64,000 nucleotides of DNA from Schistosoma mansoni (Eukaryota > Platyhelminthes > Trematoda > Strigeidida > Schistosomatidae), in assembly GCF_000237925.1 (NCBI RefSeq), contig NC_031495.1, positions 35,681,511 through 35,745,510 on the forward strand. Direction: 5' to 3'. The stretch's first letter is position 1; each line of letters starts with the position of its first letter. Positions 36,818-48,379 of the stretch are shown one piece after another. The position numbers and the translations under genes were made by a program. A model generated the notes under the pieces. That model made no database searches, was not told where the DNA came from, and was given only the letters and a program-made list of their open reading frames with translations.

Positions 36818-37600
36818 ATGACGGATCCAGCCACTGAAAGGTTTGGAAGCGAATTTCCAGTCAATTCGAAAAAGTATGTTCATAGTTTCTCAAGTGTTGA
36901 ACTACAAAATAACAATCTATAGGTGTTATTCTTAAGTCTTAAATTTTGTGATAACCGTAATCTTTCTAATCACATAGATACAGATATGCACTTCAAAACA
37001 CTCTGTAGCCAGACACAGGATACAGTTGCAAATTCTGATCAACAACTAGAACATTTAAGGTCAAGTCTTGTGCTCTTCTGTTACCAGTATATAAACAATA
37101 AATTTAATTACAAAAGCATTCTTACAACGAAGTTAATGGAAGCTATTAGCATACTCCTAAAAATGAAACGTTACTGGTGGCGAAACTTAACAAAAGATTA
37201 GAAGTTGTTCTTAATAAAAGCGCTTATATTGACAAAACGAGTACCATCTTAGATGACAAATTAAAATGTCAAGAAATAACTGACAGAAAAGACTTAATAA
37301 TAAGACAGAGTGAACTAACCAGATCTTTGAAGAAGCACAAGGGCTAACATATAATTTCATCAAGTTTATACGAAATGATCAAACTGGTGCGAACTTGTCT
37401 GAAAAGATTGTATGGATTGGTGAAGGTATACAAACCAGGTATCCCATTGGTACCAATTTTAGATATGTATAACCCTCCATGTAACACATTCTTACCACTA
37501 TATTTCATAAGTTTGTTATGGAGTGGTTTCAATACAGTTATCAACCACTTAGCTATATTATGATCCTAAACATTCTGCATAAGTTTTAGCGAGAAGCAAG
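36818..37600 (+). mobile_element. Penelope-like element fragment (degenerate RT)
   Basis: Plus-strand frames show the Penelope-type N-terminal pattern (VVLNKSAYIDKTSTILDD near 37205-37255, like the family's KADKG..VVL...DY..K....L.D) and then RLYGLVKVYKPGIPLVPI at about 37405-37455, matching the RT motif PRLYGLPKIHKP..PLRPI. The catalytic YADD block and the GIY-YIG endonuclease were not found. The frame changes several times. It is an old, truncated copy. Confidence 0.7.
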
Positions 37601-38192
37601 TTTTAAAAACGATTTAAACGGTTCTTCTCTTTATGCAGTCTCACAGCCTGTGAATGAACGTCTGCTAGTTGAATCTGTAACAACAGATAGATTTCATGAA
37701 GTTTAAACACAGTAAGTCGTATTATGGAACGTATTTAAGAAATTCTGAAACTAATCTTACTATGCTGTTAACATGAGTATTTTATTACAGTTGAACAAGT
37801 CGAGAAAACATAGTTTTGCTTCATAAGAAGACATAATGCTGATCGTTTTGTAGTCAGCAACTTAAACTCTTATGATGGAATTAAAATAATAACCGTAAGA
37901 TAATATAGTTATAGAAGAGACATCTCTTTGAATTTTATAGTCAAGTATAATCAGTATAGATAATTCTAAATAATAAAGGAAAATAATGTCAGTAAATATT
38001 CACATTAATTGATTGTTTGTCTTGGTACACACTTTCAAATATTGGAAATGAGATATTTACAGGCGTATACGAAATTACTAAACATATCAAGGCAGTTTAT
38101 GAATCAATGATAACAGTAGAATAGATTAAATAAGTAAAAATAATAAGTAGAAAATAAAAATTGATAGTGTGATGACAGATGAAGTAGTTCTG

Positions 38193-38230
<38 letters not shown>

Positions 38231-39500
38231 GGCTTGATTCAATATTTCATAATGAGAAATAGGTCAATGACTTGAAAAATATAGATGCTGAAATAACATT
38301 CATAAAGCGTATGAGATTATGTAATAAAAAGCGTTCAGATAATCGAACAGTGAAGGGAGTTAAAGAAAAATAAAATAACAAAGAGTATGAGAAATAATAA
38401 TAAATAGGATCTCTTATTAGGCTAATTTGGACAAAGGAGAGATATAGTTAAAATTTTCTTATGAATTGTTAGCCCAAATTCTTATATTGTGTAAGAGACA
38501 CGATTGAACCAGATAAGGAAAATTAGTAGGGTTGAGATAAATCACATGACCGCTATCGATCCAGTGTGATAGAACAGAGCTGTGTATTGTTTTTGCGATA
38601 TCCTTCCCTAATCACGAAAGAAGGTGTTAACTAACTCACTGGCTCAGTTGTTTAGTCCTGCACCTAATGTAGCTTTCTTCACATGAGCAGCTAAATTCGT
38701 AGATACACATAGATATAGCCGAACCAGTTAACTTATCCCTTAATCGAGGAATCCCCATAAATCAAGTCGAGAACAATAGACAGAGGTTATCCGAATTGAC
38801 TGATTTGATAATTTCGTATACGCATATAAATATTACTGTATATTGAAGTAAAGTCTAAATGGGATCTAATTGAAAAAAATGTTGTTCGCTTATATATATT
38901 GTCCCATTTCCCAACATAGGAATTCTTCAAATATGGGATAGACATCTACGCAAATTGCAATTAACTATTTAATGGACAAAAACTACAACATTTACCTTTT
39001 AATATAAATTCATTCCAAACAAATACAACAATAATACTGGATATATTTTATATGTAAATTTTTACTAAACTAATAGTTGCTATGGTAATCGATAGTGTTG
39101 AAGTTCTATCACAATCTAACTCGTAGTCATTTATGTAAAACTGTCGAGGAAATCCTGAATAACAAGAATCTCATTTAATTTCTTTTTCAAGTTCAAGGTA
39201 ATTAAGTGCATATTCCATGTAGCTCGTGGATAATAAAACAAAAATAAAAAAAAATTTATTTCATACAAATACATGTCCAAAAAGAATTCGAAATATTTTT
39301 CACACCCAAAATAGACGATATAAACAAACAATTTTTAGCTCAATTTTTTTTATTGTTGCTTATTTCTCACAATGAATCAATCATAAAATTTTGTTCAACT
39401 TATAATCAATAAAGACAAAAAATATGAACTTGTAGTCACAAAGTGATATGGAATTAAATAATCAATAAATTGTGGCTTATCTTTTTTTGAATAAATTTTT
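37601..39500. other. Very AT-rich stretch, no gene seen
   Basis: No coding region recognised. It contains the (ATA)n run listed separately. Confidence 0.5.
38193..38230. repeat. (ATA)n microsatellite
   Basis: About 12-13 uninterrupted trinucleotide units. Confidence 0.9.
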
Positions 39501-39504
39501 GTCA

Positions 39505-39667
39505 AAATTGATTGATCACTGGGTGGTGATCAATGTCATGCATGTCAAGTCCTTCTTAGTGCTGATCGAATGCTATCGATCAAGTTGCAATGTGGCCACC
39601 AGTCTAGGTGGCTCAACACTGCGTGCACTATATATTGAGATAAGATGGTGGTTGGAGGTGGTCAACA
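39505..39667 (-). mobile_element. Hammerhead-type repeat, type 3, minus arm
   Basis: The minus strand reads TGTTGACCACCTCCAACC away from the gap, then ATCTTATCTCAATATATAGT and a tail with GTTGAGCCACC and TGGTGGCCACATTGC. The 25 bases next to the gap form a perfect inverted match to 39903-39927. The ribozyme part would lie in the gap. Confidence 0.6.
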
Positions 39668-39867
39668 NNNNNNNNNNNNNNNNNNNNNNNNNNNNNNNNN
39701 NNNNNNNNNNNNNNNNNNNNNNNNNNNNNNNNNNNNNNNNNNNNNNNNNNNNNNNNNNNNNNNNNNNNNNNNNNNNNNNNNNNNNNNNNNNNNNNNNNNN
39801 NNNNNNNNNNNNNNNNNNNNNNNNNNNNNNNNNNNNNNNNNNNNNNNNNNNNNNNNNNNNNNNNNNN
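39668..39867. other. Assembly gap (200 N)
   Basis: Exactly 200 N, flanked by perfect 25-bp inverted repeats, so the missing sequence is probably a palindromic repeat pair. Confidence 0.95.
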
Positions 39868-39930
39868 GTCCAGCAGCGCAAAACCCGGGTCCAGGGTTTC
39901 CTGTTGACCACCTCCAACCACCATCTAATT
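39868..39930 (+). mobile_element. Hammerhead-type repeat, type 3, plus arm
   Basis: After the gap it reads CAAAACCCGGGTCCAGGGTT, which fits the 3' half of a hammerhead: a GAAA-like run, a short palindromic stem III (ACCCGGGT), the cleavage site GTC and the stem I strand CAGGG. It continues CCTGTTGACCACCTCC. The CUGANGA half is in the gap, so this is inferred from the 3' half only. Confidence 0.55.
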
Positions 39931-40167
39931 AATTTTTGTTTCATAATTATTTTAAAGAGTTAAAAGTAGTTTGTGCTGATAATGTCGTTCAAAAAGACGA
40001 TGAAAGCTCTATGACCATACTATCCAACTCAGAGAACAGAAAACTCCATCAAAATCATCCACTTGAGCTAAAAATCTTCTCCACCATCTAAAAAATCATA
40101 TGAGCATGTTGTTCAAGTTTCGAAAAAAATTATACTCAAAATAAAAATTGATCAAAAAATAATAATT

Positions 40168-40270
40168 CTGAATAAGGAGTCCCGCAATAGGATGAAACAG
40201 CTGTCCAGTGCTTCCAAGTTTTCCATGGTGGTCTAGCTTCAATTGACTCGTGATTTCAACTATATAAAAT
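40168..40270 (+). mobile_element. Hammerhead SINE-like repeat, type 2, 5'-truncated
   Basis: It starts inside the ribozyme (AAGGAGTCCCGCAATAGG, then ATGAAACAGCTGTC) and runs through CAGTGCTTCCAAGTTTTCC, GACTCGTGATTTCAAC and CTATATAAAAT. The head is missing and GGATGAAAC replaces GGACGAAAC. Confidence 0.75.
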
Positions 40271-40949
40271 TCGGAATGAATATAAATTGATATGTGTTGA
40301 GTGAATGAGTGAGACAGAAATAGTTTATCATGTTGTAGCCATAATATAGTTGAAGGATAATAGACTAAAAAAATGATTGGATAATTTGTTTTGTATATTT
40401 CATATATAATTCAATGTATATCGTTTGTATGCGAAGATTATTTTGATAATTAATGTACAATTGGTCAATAAAAATTATAATATACATGTACGTATTCATT
40501 TAAGTAATACAATGAACTATTACCATACATTAATAACAAGATAAACGTTATAGCTCATTAACATATTTATTTCTCATCGATTGATACTATTCGAAGAGAA
40601 GTGTCTATTTATAACAATTTGACTTAATGTAAAATATATTGAAAAGTGTAATCTGTAATAGAGACTGATACTACATGACAAGTTGATTTAAGCTTAGAAT
40701 ATGAATCATTGAATTGTTATTTGTTAGTTGGATGGTTTTATGTTCGCTGTGAGACCTGAGAATTTTAGATCTAATTCTTTGATATCAGGTTATGAACACT
40801 TCTGAAAAGATCTAAATTAGGATGAAAATATTATCCAGTATCATGTGATTTGGAGTGATTTTTCAGCGAATACAGGTTTACAATAAAACTTACCTTCATA
40901 TTTGAAACATCTTACTATGCTACGATTCCCACAATAGTAGTATTTCTCT
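40271..40949. other. AT-rich stretch, no gene seen
   Basis: Nothing recognised. Confidence 0.45.
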
Positions 40950-42285
40950 ACCTTAAGTTGACATTTGACACCGTTGATCGTGAGGTTTTATGGCAGTGTT
41001 TGTCACTGAAAGGAGTACCAAAGAAGTACATTAACCTCTTAAAGGCTCTCTACTCGAACACAACTGGTCGAGTTAGAGCCTAAGGCGAGCTGTCATCAGA
41101 ATTGATTACCTCAAGTGGTGTTCATCAGGGCTTTCCACTCTCCCCATTCTTGTTTAACTTTATCGTTGACATGCTTTTAGAGATAACACTTTCATCATCC
41201 GAATCTCCAGGAGTTGAACGTTTACCGGGAGACTCACTTGTTGACTTAGAATACGCCGACGACATAGTTCTATTTGGTGAAGACGCTGACAAAATGCAGT
41301 CTTCTGACCACTATAAGCAACAATGCAGGCATGTTCGGGATGCGATTCTCCCCCTGGAAGTGCAAAATATTACTTCAGGATTTGGTTACATCGACACCTG
41401 AACTAATGATAGGGAGTGAAGTAGTTGAGCGTGTTGACAGCTTCACTTATCTTGGGAGTCTCATCAGCCCTTGTGGTCTGGTGTGTGACGAAATCTCAGC
41501 ACGGATACAGAAGGCTCGTCTAGCTTTCGCCAACTTGCGCCAATAATGACGTATGCGAGATATCCGTCTAGCAACCAAAGGACGGGTTTACTGTGCAGTA
41601 GTTCGTTCCGTCTTACCTTATGGCTGTGAAACATGACCGGTAAGAGTAGAGGACATTCGTAGGTTACTAGTATTTGATCATAGGTGTCTTCAAAGCTTTG
41701 CTCGTATATCCTGAGACCACCGAGTAAGTAATGCAGTTGTTAGGAAACGGGTACTAGGTAAGGATGGCAAATCGATTGATGAAGTAGTGAAACTTGATCA
41801 GTTGAGATGGTTGGGACACGTGTTACGTATGCCAAACCACCGGCTGCCCCGACGTGCAATGCTTTATGGTGTAGGAGTAGGTTGGAAGAAAGCTATGGGC
41901 GGCCAGACCGAAACATGGCATAAATCCATGAAGTCGCTGACAAGTGGACTGAGCCATGTTGGTAGGTGTAGACTACCTGGTTGGGATTCTCGAGATGATA
42001 GCAATCGATGTTTAGAGACCTTGAATGACATGGCTCAAAATCGTTTGCAATGGCGCAGGTGCATCCATCTCTGTGTTCTGTCAAATTCTAATCTTCTGAA
42101 TTCTTCATGTCTCTATCTTTTTTCTCTTTCCAAATTTATTTCTTTGGATTATACTCCTTGAATAACATTTTTAAACCCTAATCTTTCCGATTACTGCTTA
42201 TACTCTTACTACTTCTACCACTATGGGATTTGAATCGACAACTGCATCTCTGTGCTAATATGATATGGCAACTCGGACTGAGAAA
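40950..42285 (+). mobile_element. RTE family A LINE, 5'-truncated copy
   Basis: It starts in the RT palm (FDTVDREVLWQCLSLKGVP), then GVHQGFPLSPFLFNFIVD, the catalytic LEYADDIVLFGEDADKM, SFTYLGSLISPCGL and the C-terminal QLRWLGHVLRMPNHRLPRR and GRCRLPGWDSRDD. The frame has a stop near 41082, a shift near 41300 and stops around 41545, 41635 and 41720. It is related to, but distinct from, the copy at 27.6-31.5 kb. The 3' UTR ends near 42285 without a clear repeat tail. Confidence 0.85.
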
Positions 42286-42950
42286 CACTCGACGATTACA
42301 ATTAAACTCATTTATTAAATATATTATGTTTTTAAAAAGACACCATAAGGATAAAAATGATCATAAACTTTGAGAATTCACTAATTTGTACTTTATGTAC
42401 AACAAAATCATCCCTTCACTCATCAGTTTTTTCATTCACTTTTGTAAACTCTTTAAATCCTGTTTAATTATTCCGTAATCCATCTCATCAATTTGTAGTT
42501 CTAGACAATTACTAACTAATCATTAAATGTCTTTCATATCAATTTTCAAATGATTTAAATCTTATGTGAGCTTTTCACAGCCTCTGTGATCATTACAATC
42601 TATCTTATCAGTTTCGAGAATTCATTTAACTACTTCCTCAACCGTCTATCTCTACGTCTTTGAACTCCCCTTCAAATGACTTAATATATATATATATATA
42701 TATAAATCTTTTCATCACGTGTCGAATGTTTCACATTATATCTTACCTGAATGTTAGATATTTTAAATGCACATCTCTGGCTGTAAGCAGCTAATGAGAA
42801 ACCATAAAATATAGTGAATTCATATTATTCTACCTCAGTTGTTGTTTTGGCTCTATTCAACTTAGTAAACGGAACCAATTGCATGAAATATTCAACAATC
42901 ACCTGCTGAATAACGAAAGTATGTTTTGATTGTGATCATGAATGGACCAA
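42286..42950. other. AT-rich stretch with (TA)n run, no gene seen
   Basis: A (TA)n microsatellite lies at about 42683-42705. Nothing else recognised. Confidence 0.5.
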
Positions 42951-43105
42951 TGTCAGACCACCATTAAAAACCTCGAATCACTGGATGGCTGTTCCAAAAC
43001 CCGAGTGCGGGATTGTGGATGCGCACTGTTTAGGGGTCCCGTACTAGGACGAAATGGCCGTCCAGTTCTTCCAGGTTCCTAATAGTGGTCTAACATTCAT
43101 CCAAT
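42951..43105. mobile_element. Hammerhead SINE-like repeat, type 2, inverted pair remnant
   Basis: A minus-oriented tail (42951-42997, complement of the GGTTTTCCATGGTGGTCTAG region) is followed by a plus-oriented body (43000-43105) with GAGTGCGGGATTGTGGAT, then GCACTG, a damaged core, AGGACGAAATGGCCGTC and CAGTTCTTCCAGG. The core CTGANGA is not preserved, so it should be inactive. Confidence 0.65.
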
Positions 43106-45650
43106 AATGATTTCAATAAAAACTCAACAATCTCCACAACCCTAAACTGGTAAAAATATGTATACTAAAATTATTATACCAGCAAATTAGATGATTTTAA
43201 ATACACACATTGGGTTCATTAACATAACCTAAATCGATGTTTATTGAGTTCTGAAAACTCGGAATTTGATCTCAGATCCTATAAAAATGTGATAAATGTT
43301 GAAAGTCATAACTATTTCATATGGTACATGTATAATGATCACTGTGAAATGTTTGTAGTTACATTGGGTTTTGCTTCATTAAATATTATCAACATGAGTA
43401 AAAATAATACGATTGAACATTCAACAAGTATTAGACTTTTATTTTTAACTGTATAGTAGAGCACACGCTTTACAAATCTTGCTGATTACAATTAGTAAGT
43501 ACTAATTAAAAGGCTGTATGAAAACGTCAAGCGAATGAGCGACTACATAATCAACTCAATTAATTAAAAGAAAACTACAGTTAACGCCATGAATAAATTT
43601 TAATAGAATTTTTAGACGTAAAATACGTAGCGGGTTGAATTATGTGCTTCTAATTTCGATTCAAAGGCTGTCTTAATCTGTGGCTTGTGTTATTTCTTAA
43701 TGTTATCGATTCTTTTCGTTATTAAATGTCAGTGGGATATATGCGCTTGCTGGGTTATCGACTTACCTTTTCTTCACTTTTGTACCCCTCCTTACTCATG
43801 CTACTCTGCATGCTCCCCTAGTCCACAAAGTACCTTCTGGCTACACGCGAACCTCTACAAATAAAATAAACAGATTATGTAACAGACAAACACTTTACGC
43901 CACTATGATTATTTTACAGTAGTAATAAGCGGTTTATTCTCTTTTCTTTCTGCTTACTAAGGTCAACTTAAAAACACATGAAGGCGTTATTTTAAGAAGA
44001 TTTGTGCTATTTATATTACGTCTACTATCCACTTGGAGCCTAGCGATAGGAATTGTGAGCATTTCACTCCCTTTCAAAAGTAGATTATGAAGAATATGTT
44101 CATAAAATCCTGAAGATATATTCCTTTAATTCGTTCCTATGTGATCGGTTTTTTAGGTATTTGCAAATTCACAAATAAATTCTGAGGTGACCTCTAAATT
44201 ACATTTATCCATTTATAACATGATATTTGTGCATGGAAGCAAAGGGTAATAAACCTCTTGTTACCACAGTAAAATAATTATAGTAGTGGAACTTTTATTG
44301 TATTGTAACGGGGTATGTACCAGTTTAATATTGGCCGCATAAATTAATTAGCACTGAATTATGGTTACTATATATCTGAACTTTACGCTATCAAATGAAA
44401 TGAAACAACAAATAACATTGGGTAAAATTAACAAATTTGTTTTTTAGTTAGTGATGGATTTAGATTATACTAAATCTAACATTACAGAAAGTAACACAAG
44501 TCGAACTAAAATCTACTGTCGTGGTGATTCCTCCCAGAATATTGTTTTCATATGCCTCACTATCATGCATCTTATTTAAACGGTAAATTTCATATGCATG
44601 TCTCACTCTCTTTTATAATACGCCTTTATCTGGGTTCGTTAGTTATACAGGTAATTCTACTTATCGAAATTACCCTAGACTCAACAGTTGAAACATCCAG
44701 TTTATATGCCTGATTTTTATGAACAGAATAGCTTTCTTAAGAATAATGATCTTAGATACAGTTGTATGCTTGAGGACACTTTTTCATGATTAATAAAACT
44801 AGAATTGTATATCTCTCGAAGATAGATCTCACATATACACAAACCTTAAGGTTAATCACTTGTATGAATATGTTATATGAAGTGCCACATAATCAAAGTA
44901 CTGTAAGAAAAATAAGGTAGATAAGAAGATAGATTATTTGTTCAACCATAACAAAAGACCGACAGATAAAATTGATCAGATGTTAAAGTTCAATTAATAT
45001 TGATGATTGAAAGATTCATCTTTATAATATAAACTAATCTTTTTGTGTGATTCTTTTTATGTATCCAAACATCTTCACCATAGTTTCCTTCATGTCCTTA
45101 ATATACATTGAACATTCTTCAGCTAACACTTTTTATATACTTGATATCATGACTAAAAACTTGTTATAGGTTGATGAAATACTGATATAGCTACGTGTTA
45201 TATCATGATGATATAACTAATTACCTACTCCTATATAACTGAACTAGGGAATGAGACAGATCGATGTAAGGAAGAATGGAAGGCTGTAGATGAGTGTTTA
45301 TTAACATTAATGAATAAATTCGTAACAGGTTCAACTATTGTTACAGAAATTGTGTAAAAACGGTACAGAGTTATGTTTGATTTACTTATTTGGTCAGTAG
45401 GCAAATTTGATTATAAACAAAACAAAAATAACAAGGTTTGCGGAATAAAAGAAATTCATTCTATTTCACGGTTTCTCATCAGTTGCATAAGACCTAAAAC
45501 TACAGTTATCTATCTAAATATAATTATTAACAAATTTTTAGTATATTTCAGTTAGTGAAGTTTAAATAAATGTTCGAAACATAACCAAGATCATAATAAT
45601 CATAAGAATAGGGATACAAAGTGTATGAATAAACATAGTTAAGATCAATT
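43106..45650. other. AT-rich stretch, no gene seen
   Basis: A 70-codon frame at 43244-43456 has no motif. No repeat family recognised. Confidence 0.45.
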
Positions 45651-45768
45651 TAGTATTGTTTGTTTGAATCTTCCCATTGATGCTTAGGACTGCAACTGGT
45701 CAGTCTCTAATTGGCATATGTGCATACTGTGCATATTGCCTCGATATTGTCTTAATTCACAATAAGAG
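45651..45768 (-). mobile_element. Sm-alpha-type repeat, module and spacer, minus arm
   Basis: The minus strand reads spacer (GAGGCAATATGCACAGTATG) then module (GAGACTGACCAGTTGCAGTC to AACAATACTAAATTG). It is the mirror of 45771-45830 and matches 23396-23518. Confidence 0.75.
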
Positions 45769-46045
45769 ACTGACCAGTTACAGTCCTAAACATCAATGGG
45801 AAGATTCAAACAAACAATACTAAGTGAATTAAAAAACTTCACCCCATCGCACAAGCAAGTGGCTATCAGGACTCAGTAGCTGAGTGGATAACCTGATGGC
45901 GTTTGAAGCGAAAGGTTTTGGGTTCGGTTCCCAGAGTGAACATCGACTCTGAGATGCAGGTACATCCAGCTGACGAGTCCCAAATAGGACGAAGTGAGAG
46001 TCAAACTGGATTCCACTGCTAGTCACTATCCATCTTTGCTTATAG
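45769..46045 (+). mobile_element. Sm-alpha-type hammerhead repeat, plus arm
   Basis: It runs in order: module (GAGACTGACCAGTTACAGTC to CTAAGTGAATT), head (GACTCAGTAGCTGAGTGGAT, box A-like, about 45871-45890), box B-like GGGTTCGGTTCCC (about 45919-45931), hammerhead (45964-46013) and the tail ending CATCTTTGCTTA. The core CTGACGA is a good CUGANGA, and stem II GTCC/GGAC is intact. GAAG then replaces GAAA and stem III is altered, so cleavage is doubtful. It is the best-preserved tRNA-like head of the type 1 family here. With the module it approaches the published Sm-alpha unit size of about 330 bp. Confidence 0.8.
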
Positions 46046-47624
46046 TTAAGATCAATGTTTATCAATATGTTGGAATATATTAATTCAGAGGTTATGTGAA
46101 GGTAATGAAATTAATAAGTGATTGGATAATCGCTCAACTAAATAATTAATCGCTCACTAACTAAAGTATGCTAAACATTTATTAATAATTATACTTATAT
46201 GAGTAATTATAATTGTAGGTTGTAAGTATGTAGCTAATAAGAAACCATGAAATATAATGAATTCATTTTATTCTATGAACCTTGCTCTATTTAAATTTAT
46301 TGAGGAATTTGGCTGTATAAAATTTAAGTATACTGAACTAGGCAACAGTTGATGTAACTTAATTGTTAAATAATTACATATTTGCTATTGACAATGTTAA
46401 TAGATGTAATTGTATTAACCGATACAATAAATAAATCACTGAGTTCCATATTTGCTTCTTACTGATATAATCAAATTAGAAAACTTAAATAAATGGTGAT
46501 AAATAAATTGAACCAGATTCAGAAATGATGGTGTGGTGTGGTCTACTTATATCTATATAAGTAGTATATGGTGATGGTTAGACATAGAATGTATTTTGGC
46601 AGAAGACCGATAAGGAAAGAACTGAAATGAAGCGCAATTGATAGGAAAATGCATGAACAATGAAATTAGAGAAGATGAACTGATATTTACAGAAGGAACA
46701 GTGAAGACTGAGACAATGGGTTGTTATTTTGCAAATTACCTGTTTGCTGTATGGTTAACAGAATTTAGTGAGATAGTCTGTAATTTGTACTTAAATACAT
46801 TCGATTGTCCCCGGTCGTGTTCTCATTTACTACAGATAATTTATGATTATAATCTATAGCATTCAGATAATAAACGTACGAATGAAAAACCTCTGAACAA
46901 AACATTTTATAAGCCAGCAAATCAGTTAATAGACATATTTATAAGTAATATATATTTTCTCTCAGAAATTAGAATTTAATGGGTGTAAAGATTTTTCTCT
47001 AGTTCTTCTTAAATATGGGAATTATCATTGTTCATAATCAACGGCCATTTCAAATCAAAAGTTTGCCTCTTGATGTTATCAGAGGTTACTTTCAAAAGGA
47101 TTAAGTTCATTTTTATACGTATATTCACATTTCAATTGAATTAAGATTCTTTTGTTAAAATACAACCAGTTTTTGTCCCTGTAAAATTGAACTTAATACA
47201 TTAACAAAAGACTATTGTTATTATTTATTACCCAATAGATACATCTTTTTTATATCTATTGTTCTTTTCACATTCCAATTGAATATTGAACACACCCTAA
47301 AAAAACAAGTAGAATGGATTTTTTCTAAGTTATTCCGTTTCTATGTATAAACATTTATATAACTGATATAGTTTGGAGATTAAAATCATCATGAAAATTG
47401 ATTTAATTCACCGATTTAAGGTCATTTTAATTAGAAATATATAAACCAGGAAATTAGCAGATAAGATCTGTAATATACATGAAGACTTAAGTAAAACGTT
47501 TTCTTGGGCAACTAACATTTCTAATGTGGTTAACAGTCGGTGAATACGATGATAAACTCATTGAGAAGAATAAATCTAGTTCTGATTCTATGAATTTATG
47601 AATGATTAACAAATATTTATAACT
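46046..47624. other. AT-rich stretch, no gene seen
   Basis: A 73-codon frame at 46638-46859 lacks support. Nothing else recognised. Confidence 0.45.
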
Positions 47625-47755
47625 TCAACCGATCCACGAAATTGAGCGACACATCCACCAATGTCTTCAGTGAGTTGCTATCTCACAACAGACCTGGTTG
47701 TTTCCACTGGTCACTGCTTCTTACCAGAACTCCAAGAAATTCCTCTTGAAGCCAG
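47625..47755 (-). mobile_element. Hammerhead SINE-like repeat, type 2, leader in minus orientation
   Basis: It matches the leader of the 0.7-1.0 kb copy (GATCCACGAAATTGAGC, CCACTGGTCACTGCTTCT on the plus strand). The ribozyme and tail that follow are on the other strand, so the copy is internally inverted. Confidence 0.7.
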
Positions 47756-47784
47756 TCACTAGTGAGCATATGTTGATTAATATC

Positions 47785-47930
47785 AGAAAGGGTGCGCACT
47801 GCTGAGGAGTCCCACAAAAAGAAAAAACGGCTGTTCACTGCTTCCAGGTTTTCCATGGTGATCTAGCTTCAATTGATTCATGATCTCAACTACAAAAATT
47901 ACTATAATATCCACAAAACCCCTTCAAATA
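47785..47930 (+). mobile_element. Hammerhead SINE-like repeat, type 2, ribozyme and tail
   Basis: It reads GCGCACTGCTGAGGAGTCCC, so the CTGAGGA core is kept. The second half of stem II and the GAAA are replaced by an A-rich run, so it should not fold as a ribozyme. The tail CTTCCAGGTTTTCCATGG continues to about 47930. Confidence 0.75.
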
Positions 47931-48379
47931 TTGATAACCTCAAAAGTTAGACATAAGTTAACTTCAAGCACATCAGACTAAGAATATTGAATGATTTATG
48001 AAGACATTTCTCTGTAAAAAACGAAACCCGATCAGTGTGGTTAGAATTTCCTGAAACTTTATTACTCCAGGAACTCCGACTGTAGCTCTTCTAATGTAAC
48101 TGATGTACCTATAGACATAAAAGAAAAGGGTTGGACATAAGTTAAGCAACCGCATCCATAGAAACCAACCTTGCTAAACTACACTAATCTGAATAAATAA
48201 TTTGAACATTTTTACTTTCCCCACGAAGTTGAAGGATGTGCATTCAGAAAAATTGTGGCGCCTAATGGCTAAAGCCAAAATTCTGCGCAAGTCACGAGGA
48301 TGATGCATCTTCTAACAATGTGAACAACAGTTAACATGCGTACATGAGATGTCCACATAATAAAGGGAGACCAAGAGGA
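47931..48379. other. Stretch without recognised gene
   Basis: Nothing recognised. The last part may already belong to the 5' region of the RTE-B copy that follows. Confidence 0.4.

Noticed and set aside
39472-39963. Long frames running through N runs (also at 23421-23799 and 62137-62632)
   Set aside because: Apparent length comes from undefined bases. The flanks are repeats.
45651-45830. Inverted modules as terminal inverted repeats of a MITE-type DNA transposon
   Set aside because: The same module occurs as an internal part of the Sm-alpha-type unit elsewhere, so an inverted repeat pair explains it better than transposon ends.
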